From an uncultured Caryophanales bacterium (lineage in GTDB: Bacteria > Bacillota_I > Bacilli_A > RFN20 > CAG-826): a DNA stretch of 64,000 nt. The translations under genes were made by a program, and so were the position numbers. Numbering within the stretch: the stretch's first letter is position 1; each line of letters opens with the position of its first letter. Where the stretch lies: assembly GCA_937902735.1 (NCBI GenBank), contig CALELS010000013.1, positions 186,001 through 250,000 of the forward strand, read 5' to 3'. The notes under the pieces were generated by a model. The model was given only the letters and a program-made list of their open reading frames with translations, was not told the DNA's origin and did not search any database. This document shows positions 58,260 to 64,000 of this stretch, one piece after another.

Positions 58260-58282
58260 ACCTAATATATTAGAGCAAATAA

Positions 58283-58311
58283 AATAAAAAATGTATCGAA
58301 ATCGATACATT
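58283..58311 (-). terminator. secG terminator
   Basis: AATGTATCG (58311-58303 on the minus strand) pairs perfectly with CGATACATT (58298-58290), loop of four, followed by TTTTTATTTTA. It ends about 11 bases before the folD -10 box. Confidence 0.9.
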
Positions 58312-58333
58312 ATCATCTGGAGTAGTCTATCTA

Positions 58334-58564
58334 TTAACTGATAGAACTAATTAATATCGCAAGGAACATAAATATAATTGCAAAGCCGAAGGTTAGATAA
58401 GTAATAACTTTTTCAGAACCTCTTTCCTTTGTTTTTACAAAGATGTTCATGCCACCACCAGTAATAGCACCAGAAGCACCTTCTGATTTACCACCTTGGA
58501 GCAATGATAAAACAATGATAATAACTGCTATTACTAAGAAGATGTAATCATACCATTGTAACAT
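58334..58564 (-). CDS. secG: preprotein translocase subunit SecG
   Basis: 76 residues: two membrane helices around LLQGGKSEGASGAITGGG, the SecG signature. It stimulates the SecYEG channel, which SecA (gene at the window end) drives. AAGGAAGG lies eight bases before the ATG. It is a single gene with its own terminator. Confidence 0.93.
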   Translation of the reverse strand: MLQWYDYIFLVIAVIIIVLSLLQGGKSEGASGAITGGGMNIFVKTKERGSEKVITYLTFGFAIIFMFLAILISSIS

Positions 58565-58724
58565 TTTGTCTTTTTCCTTCCTTGGATACCTTTAATATAA
58601 TACACAACTATTTTTCTAAAGCAATGCTTTATATGAACATTATTGACATTTGGTATAACAATGAAGGGTTTTTATATTGAAGACATCTACTAATTATTAG
58701 TAAAATATGAAAGAGGAATTAAAC

Positions 58725-59654
58725 ATGTCTATTGAGTTAAGCAACGAAGAACGCGAAAGACGTTATAGGATTAAATGGTATAAAAGAGACTATGATAAGT
58801 GTCATAGAGCAATTAGAATTTTTCTACTTGTTTTTATTTTGTCCATATTAACTGTTTCACTTGTTGGTTTTTTTGTCGATTTCTTATCAACTAAATTTGG
58901 GGAATTGGTAATTATTGCCTCAAAAGTCAATAAAGAAAACGCGATGAATATTGGCAAACTTACTTTTCTTTCCTTTATACCTGTGCTCCCATTATTTATT
59001 CCTAATTTTACAGAATTGTGGATATATTCTGTTAATAACGCCGTAGAGAAAAAACACGATAAAAAAATTGACGAAATATACAAACTCAAATATTCACGAA
59101 AAATCAGCGAATCACAATTTGAACAAATGAGAAAAGATGAATATGCACGCTATGAAGTTGTTAGTGATAGAGCTGAAAAATTCGATATATTTAAGGACTT
59201 TGTAATAATAGCACTTTGCATAATATCAGCTACTGCTCTTGTTGTTTTATATTACATTTTAACAAAAGACTTTTTCGCTACTTTAACTCGTTCTACAAAC
59301 ACAAATAAATTCTTAGCTTTTATTGAAAACATTAGAGATGTTTATATATGGTACATTTTACCGGTGTTTAACCTCTTCCTCGTAGCTTTCCCATCGTTCC
59401 TTGCTTTTAAGTTAGATAATAGACCAGTATGGGTTATGATACTTTCAACTATTGTCACTCTTTTATTCATGGTTGGTATACCAATCTTAATTGGATGGTT
59501 GGGTGGAATTGTAGCTTTAATTGTTGAAGTTCTTATTGTTGGTGGTGCAATAGTTTTGATAGTAGTCTTTGCCGCTGGTGTGGCCGATGGATATACCATG
59601 GTTGGTAAAGTTAAAGGACCAAACGGACAAGAATTTACAATTCACCGTTTTTAA
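58725..59654 (+). CDS. membrane protein, unknown
   Basis: 309 residues from MSIELSNEERERRYRIKWYK; GAGG eight bases upstream favours this over an ATG at 58707. A charged cytoplasmic N-terminus is followed by two helices (about 33-58 and 85-105), a long charged helical segment (KKHDKKIDEIYKLKYSRKIS...) with coiled-coil character, and four more helices from about 155 on, ending in a small domain GYTMVGKVKGPNGQEFTIHR. The last segment looks like a short beta hairpin. No family recognised. It converges with uvrB with three bases between the stops. Confidence 0.72.
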   Translation: MSIELSNEERERRYRIKWYKRDYDKCHRAIRIFLLVFILSILTVSLVGFFVDFLSTKFGELVIIASKVNKENAMNIGKLTFLSFIPVLPLFIPNFTELWIYSVNNAVEKKHDKKIDEIYKLKYSRKISESQFEQMRKDEYARYEVVSDRAEKFDIFKDFVIIALCIISATALVVLYYILTKDFFATLTRSTNTNKFLAFIENIRDVYIWYILPVFNLFLVAFPSFLAFKLDNRPVWVMILSTIVTLLFMVGIPILIGWLGGIVALIVEVLIVGGAIVLIVVFAAGVADGYTMVGKVKGPNGQEFTIHRF

Positions 59655-59657
59655 TTC

Positions 59658-61637
59658 TTATTTATTTAAATATTCTGCTTTGATTTCAAATATCAAATCC
59701 CTGATTTCTGCGGCTTTTTCGAAGTCATATTCTTTAGCGGCGTTCTTCATTTCTTTTTCTAGTCGTTTAATCTCTCGCTCTATTTCAGTTCTACTTGAAG
59801 CTTTGCTTAACTTCTTGCTTCTATCAGTTTCAGTTTCTATGTTAGTAAGAGGAGAACGAACTTCTTTAATAATTGTTGTTGGAATAATTCCATATTCTTC
59901 ATTATATGCACTTTGAATTGAGCGACGACGATTCGTTTCGTCGATAGCTTCTTTCATAGAATCAGTCATCGTATCTGCATACATAATAACTTTTCCATTT
60001 TTATTTCTTGCCGCCCTACCTATAACTTGAATTAAAGACCTCGTTGAACGTAAGAAACCTTCTTTATCAGCATCTAAAATTGCAATTAATGATACTTCTG
60101 GTATATCTAATCCTTCTCTTAAAAGATTGATACCAATAAGAATGTCATATTTTCCTTTTCTCAATTGATAGATGATTTCAGTTCTTTCTAGAGTCTTGGT
60201 TTCATTATGAAGATAGGCAACTTTATATCCTCTTTCTTTGAGGTATTCAGTTAAGTCTTCCGCCATACGAATTGTAAGAGTTACAACCATCACTCTTTCG
60301 TTTGCTTTTAATCTTAGATTAATCTCATACATTAAGTCATCAATTTGACCTAACGTTTTTCTAACTTCTACAATAGGATCTAGAAGCCCAGTCGGACGAA
60401 TAATTTGTTCAACGACTTCGTGTCCACATTTATCAAGTTCATAATCCCCAGGAGTGGCACTTGTGCATATTGTTTGAGGCATTAAAGATTCAAATTCCTC
60501 AAAGTTTAAAGGTCTATTATCGAGTGCACTTGGTAATCTAAATCCATATTCAACAAGAGTCATCTTACGAGAGCGATCTCCGTTATACATACCCCTAACT
60601 TGTGGAAAAGTAACATGCGATTCATCAACAACTAATAGGAAGTCTTTAGGGAAATAATCAATAAGAGAGAATGGTCTAGTACCAGGTGCCCTTTTATCAA
60701 TGTGTCTTGAATAGTTTTCAATACCTGGGCACATTCCAAACTCAAGCATGTTTTCGACATCTTGTCTGGTGCGCATCTCGATTCTTTCTGCTTCTAAATA
60801 TTTACCACTTTCTTTGTAGAACTTAATTCTTTCTTCAAGTTCTTCAAGAATTGTTTTGGTTGCTTGTTTAATTCTTTCTCTAGTGGATGCGTGGTCATAG
60901 GCTGGGAAAATAGGAAATGTCTTATAAGAGGTTTTCACTTCTCCAGTAAGAACATCCACAATTGAGATTCTTTCTACTTCATCTCCAAATAGTTCAATGT
61001 GAAGAACAACTTCACTTGAATATGGAAGACCAATATCAATAACATCTCCCCTAACTCTAAATGAACCTGGTTTAATATCTAAATTATTTCTAGTATATTG
61101 AGCATCAACTAATTTGTGTAAAAATTCTTCGCGATTAATTTCTTCTCCTTCACGAATATCAAATACCAAACGTCTATATTCATCTGGATCAGTTAATCCA
61201 TAGATCGATGCAACAGAAGCAACAATGATAGTATCTCTTCTTTCCAAAATGGAATTAATGGCACTTGTGCGCAACATTTCGATTTCTTCGTTCATCACTG
61301 CGCTCTTATCAATGTATGTATCAGATTTAGGTAAATAAGCTTCAGGTTGATAAAAATCGAAGTTAGAAACAAAATACTCTACTCTATTATTTGGGAATAG
61401 TTCTTTGAACTCACCATATAATTGGCTAGCTAATGTTTTATTATGAACCAACACGAGCGTTGGCTTTTGAACTTTTTCAATTATATTAGCAACAGTAAAA
61501 GTTTTCCCTGTTCCAGTTGCACCTAAAATAACTTGTAATTTCTTTCCTATTTCAATACCATCAACAATTTTTGAAATAGCCTCTGGTTGATCTCCAGTAG
61601 GTTTATATTTCGAAATTAATTCAAATCGGTGGTCCAT
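59658..61637 (-). CDS. uvrB: excinuclease ABC subunit B
   Basis: 659 residues. Walker A GATGTGKTFTVANII near 38-52, the beta-hairpin region VSNFDFYQPEAYLPKSDTYI, LLVVDESHVTFPQ (Walker B), INLLREGLDIPEVSL and QVIGRAARN helicase motifs, and a C-terminal UVR motif EIKRLEKEMKNAAKEYDFEK that binds UvrC. It checks and opens damaged DNA with UvrA. It starts one base after prfB and ends the secA-prfB-uvrB run. uvrA, its common neighbour, is not in the window. Confidence 0.96.
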   Translation of the reverse strand: MDHRFELISKYKPTGDQPEAISKIVDGIEIGKKLQVILGATGTGKTFTVANIIEKVQKPTLVLVHNKTLASQLYGEFKELFPNNRVEYFVSNFDFYQPEAYLPKSDTYIDKSAVMNEEIEMLRTSAINSILERRDTIIVASVASIYGLTDPDEYRRLVFDIREGEEINREEFLHKLVDAQYTRNNLDIKPGSFRVRGDVIDIGLPYSSEVVLHIELFGDEVERISIVDVLTGEVKTSYKTFPIFPAYDHASTRERIKQATKTILEELEERIKFYKESGKYLEAERIEMRTRQDVENMLEFGMCPGIENYSRHIDKRAPGTRPFSLIDYFPKDFLLVVDESHVTFPQVRGMYNGDRSRKMTLVEYGFRLPSALDNRPLNFEEFESLMPQTICTSATPGDYELDKCGHEVVEQIIRPTGLLDPIVEVRKTLGQIDDLMYEINLRLKANERVMVVTLTIRMAEDLTEYLKERGYKVAYLHNETKTLERTEIIYQLRKGKYDILIGINLLREGLDIPEVSLIAILDADKEGFLRSTRSLIQVIGRAARNKNGKVIMYADTMTDSMKEAIDETNRRRSIQSAYNEEYGIIPTTIIKEVRSPLTNIETETDRSKKLSKASSRTEIEREIKRLEKEMKNAAKEYDFEKAAEIRDLIFEIKAEYLNK

Positions 61638-61638
61638 A

Positions 61639-62755
61639 TTATGTTAGTTCACTATTTCTCGATAAAAGTTCTAGATATGAGAAGATGAAGTCATCAATCT
61701 CTCCATCCATAACTGCATCAACATCGCTTGTTGAATAATTTGTGCGATTATCTTTAACCATTGTGTAAGGACAAAATACATATGAACGAATTTGTGAACC
61801 CCATTCAATATCCTTTTGTTCTCCAACAATGTTTTGCAATGCTTTTTCTTTCTTTTCAACCTCAAGTTGGTAAAGACGAGACTTTAACATCATCATTGCC
61901 TTTTCTTTGTTAAGAAGTTGACTTCTTTCAACTTGACATGAGACTACAATACCAGTTGGTATATGTGAGATACGTACAGCAGTTTCAACTTTGTTGACGT
62001 TTTGTCCACCAGCACCACCACTACGATATGTATCTACTCTAATATCTTTGTCTTCGATTTTGATATCAACATCATCTTCAAATTCTGGGACTACGTTAAC
62101 ACTTGCAAATGATGTATGTCTTCTCTTGTTAGCATCAAAAGGAGAGATTCTAACCAACCTGTGCACGCCTTTTTCACTTTTTAATAGTCCATACGCGTTC
62201 TTTCCTTGAATAGCAAAAGTAATTGATTTTATACCAGCTTCTTCACCAGGTTGGGAATCTAAAATTTGGAATTTCATATGATGACGTTCGCACCAACGAA
62301 CATACATTCTTGATAGCATATCCGCCCAATCTTGAGACTCAGTACCACCAGCACCAGAATGAATATCTAAAACAACATTAAGCTTGTCAAATTCTCCTTT
62401 AAAAAGTACTTTTTGTCTAAAAACTTTAACGTCTTTTGTTAGTTCATTAATCATCTCTTCTATAAGAGATTTCATATCTTCATCATCTTCGGTGCACGCA
62501 AAAAGAAGATCATTTAAATCTTTGTGAGTATTTGTAATTTTTAAATATGAATCACGCTCTTCTTTAGCGTCGTTATATTCATCAATAACCTTAACAGCTT
62601 CTTTTTGGTTATCCCAAAAGCCATCTTGGTTTTGAATTCTATCTAGTTCTTCGATTTTATTATTTAAAAATGCAAGGTCAAAGAGAATCACCGAGTCTAT
62701 AGACCATTTCGCTGAGTGAATTAAAATCTAGGCGAAGTTCTTGTAGCTCTTTCAT
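61639..62755 (-). CDS. prfB: peptide chain release factor 2 with programmed +1 frameshift
   Basis: The full product of 371 residues needs a +1 shift. The first frame starts at ATG 62755 (MKELQELRLDFNSLSEMVYR) and reaches TGA at codon 26 after CTT; the second frame continues LDLAFLNNKIEELD and on to 61639. The product has RISPFDANKRRHTS with the stop-codon reading SPF and RSGGAGGQNVNKVET with the catalytic GGQ. RF2 ends translation at TGA and TAA. The ATG overlaps the secA stop as TAATG. A GTG at 62691 gives an open but artificial shorter frame. Confidence 0.95.
62677..62683 (-). other. prfB programmed frameshift site CTT-TGA-C
   Basis: On the minus strand CTT (62683-62681), TGA (62680-62678), C (62677). 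Slippage of the peptidyl-tRNA on CTTT moves reading to GAC. A weak ribosome-like GGTGA lies a few bases upstream, in place of the stronger AGGGGG of E. coli. RF2 shortage slows TGA and favours the shift. Confidence 0.92.
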
Positions 62756-64000
62756 TATTCCTTCTTATCCTCAACATCTTTACTTTCGGCATCTACTGCA
62801 TCTGGTTTTTCTTGTGGTTGTGAACGATCAACTTTAACTTGTACAACTACGTTGAGAAGTTTGAATACAGCGTCAACTGAAATAGCTTCAAGACATTCTC
62901 TAAAGAGTTGTTGTCCTTCATTAACATAGTCTTGAAGCGGGTTTGTATTAGCATAAGCGCGTAATTGAATGCCTTCACGTAAATGTGCCATGGTGTCAAT
63001 TTGTTTTGTCCAGTTTTGATCCATAGTTTGAAGGGCAATTTCTCTTTCAACATGATCGGCAATATCAGGAGCCCATTGTTTACGTCTAATATGGTAAATA
63101 TCCAATAGGGTTTCACCTAAATCTTGTCCAGCATCATCATAAGGAGCTTCATCATAAACTTCTTTTTTGAATGCTCCTTCAGGCATAAATCTTGGTTCAA
63201 GAATTTTGCGAAGAGCTTCTCCATCAATTAGTCCATCTTTGCTATCTGCTGGAACGGATTTTCTTGCTAAAACTAGACCAGCAGTTTCAAAGAATTCATT
63301 AATTAAGTCATCAATGTTATCGGCGTACATGATGGCATCACGTTTTTCATAAATAGCGTTTCTTTGACGAGAAATAACATCATCGTAATCAAGTAAGTTT
63401 TTACGAATATCAAAGTTTCTTCCTTCGATTTGTTTTTGAGCGTTCGTAATTACACTTGTAAACATCTTGCTTTCAAGTGGTCCTTCACCAAATTGTTCTA
63501 TACGTTTTTGAACAGATTCAGCAGCAAATCTCTTTAAAAGATCATCATCAAAGGAAACATAGAATCTTGTAAATCCTGGGTCACCCTGACGACCAGAACG
63601 GCCTCTTAATTGGTTATCAATACGTCTTGATTCATGTCTTTCTGTACCGAATACACACAAACCGCCAAGTGCTTTGACTTCGTCATTGATTTTAATATCG
63701 GTACCACGACCAGCCATGTTAGTGGCGATTGTGATAGCACCTTTTTCGCCAGCTCTTGCAATAATTTCAGCTTCACGAGCATGGTTTTTAGCGTTCAACA
63801 CCTCGTGTTTCAAACCTTTTTCATTCAAGAGATTCGATACTTCTTCAGAAGATTCAACCGAAACAGTACCAATAAGAATTGGTTGTCCTTTTTGATGTCT
63901 TTCGACAACTTCGTTTACAAGATGCTCAAGTTTTTCCTTCTTGTGAGCAAAAATATAATCGGTCGCATCAATTCTTTGAATTGGTCTATTTGTTGGAATT
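62755..64000 (-). CDS. secA: preprotein translocase ATPase SecA (3' part)
   Basis: The frame is open to the window edge, so the start lies beyond 64000; 414 residues of the C-terminal part are visible. ILIGTVSVESSEEVSNLL, ATNMAGRGTDIKI and GRSGRQGDPGFTRFYVS are helicase-domain motifs of SecA, followed by the helical scaffold and wing domains (LLDYDDVISRQRNAIYEKRD). The tail ends in acidic, Lys-rich residues without the Cys-rich zinc motif, so SecB-type binding is not expected. It drives export of the many lipoproteins encoded here. prfB follows in a TAATG overlap. Confidence 0.96.
   Translation of the reverse strand, partial: IPTNRPIQRIDATDYIFAHKKEKLEHLVNEVVERHQKGQPILIGTVSVESSEEVSNLLNEKGLKHEVLNAKNHAREAEIIARAGEKGAITIATNMAGRGTDIKINDEVKALGGLCVFGTERHESRRIDNQLRGRSGRQGDPGFTRFYVSFDDDLLKRFAAESVQKRIEQFGEGPLESKMFTSVITNAQKQIEGRNFDIRKNLLDYDDVISRQRNAIYEKRDAIMYADNIDDLINEFFETAGLVLARKSVPADSKDGLIDGEALRKILEPRFMPEGAFKKEVYDEAPYDDAGQDLGETLLDIYHIRRKQWAPDIADHVEREIALQTMDQNWTKQIDTMAHLREGIQLRAYANTNPLQDYVNEGQQLFRECLEAISVDAVFKLLNVVVQVKVDRSQPQEKPDAVDAESKDVEDKKE

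Noticed and set aside
62678..62691. GTG start at 62691 for prfB, or an authentic prfB nonsense mutation
   Set aside because: The CTT-TGA-C context at the conserved position is the known programmed frameshift; the gene is intact.
1..64000. CRISPR array, rRNA genes or a classical restriction or defence cluster
   Set aside because: No spaced repeat series, rRNA motif or nuclease/methylase pair was found on reading both strands; only the DprA-like gene hints at a defence-type fold.

Overview
The window is AT-rich bacterial chromosome from a low-GC Bacillota lineage. The gene set (FakA/FakB, YloV/DegV-type proteins, RarA, YolD/UmuC pair, GlnA-GlmS, SecA-PrfB-UvrB, SecG, single-membrane lipoproteins with typical lipoboxes, no outer-membrane genes) suggests an uncultured gut-type member of the Bacilli/Erysipelotrichia/RF39 neighbourhood; the taxon is inference. 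Standard code 11 applies: prfB (RF2) is present with its self-regulating in-frame TGA, and several genes end in TGA inside ATGA overlaps or just before the next gene, so this is not a mycoplasma-type code.

Region 1 (1-4.63 kb) is the right end of a mobile element. It holds a truncated unknown gene on the minus strand, a DprA/Smf-like protein, a string of small phage-type genes and a 578-residue large serine recombinase whose terminator abuts the chromosomal gene rlmD. All its genes have good Shine-Dalgarno sites and its base composition looks less AT-rich than the host.

Region 2 (4.6-19.2 kb): rlmD and a divergent lipoprotein 5'-nucleotidase; a cluster on the minus strand with a rare YwaF-ABC ATPase fusion, its permease, a small membrane-anchored protein, a chimeric lipoprotein born by a 567-bp-period tandem duplication, and a 796-residue Ig-like lipoprotein; then the fakB-fakA fatty acid kinase operon. 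A structured leader with an attenuator-like hairpin precedes the YwaF-ABC gene.

Region 3 (19.3-37 kb): a TetR-PAP2-phosphodiesterase operon divergent from fakBA, rarA, two MacB-type ABC transporters, thyA-dfrA, a Sfp-type phosphopantetheinyl transferase, DUF1846, and several membrane proteins, including two that repeat a WMIPMT-containing module.

Region 4 (37-45.4 kb): surface lipoproteins, among them a protein with the full catalytic set and C-terminal Ig-like tail of Porphyromonas-type peptidylarginine deiminase (PPAD), and a small PII-like protein next to a CPA2 cation/proton antiporter.

Region 5 (45.4-64 kb): glnA-glmS, a tRNA-Ala(CGC) flanked by a perfect 13-bp inverted repeat, an ArsB/NhaD-type transporter, UmuC-YolD translesion pair, an ECF sigma factor overlapping a membrane anti-sigma candidate with a His/Asp-rich C-terminal tail, an M29 aminopeptidase, folD, secG, uvrB, prfB and the 3' part of secA.

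A theme across the host part is that about a dozen genes have a -10 box ending only 6-12 nt before the start codon, so that transcription should start at or beside the ATG (leaderless mRNAs), often directly behind the terminator of the preceding gene. Clear candidates for something new are the YwaF-ABC locus with its leader, the His-rich anti-sigma system, the PPAD-like lipoprotein, and the duplicated/chimeric lipoprotein locus.
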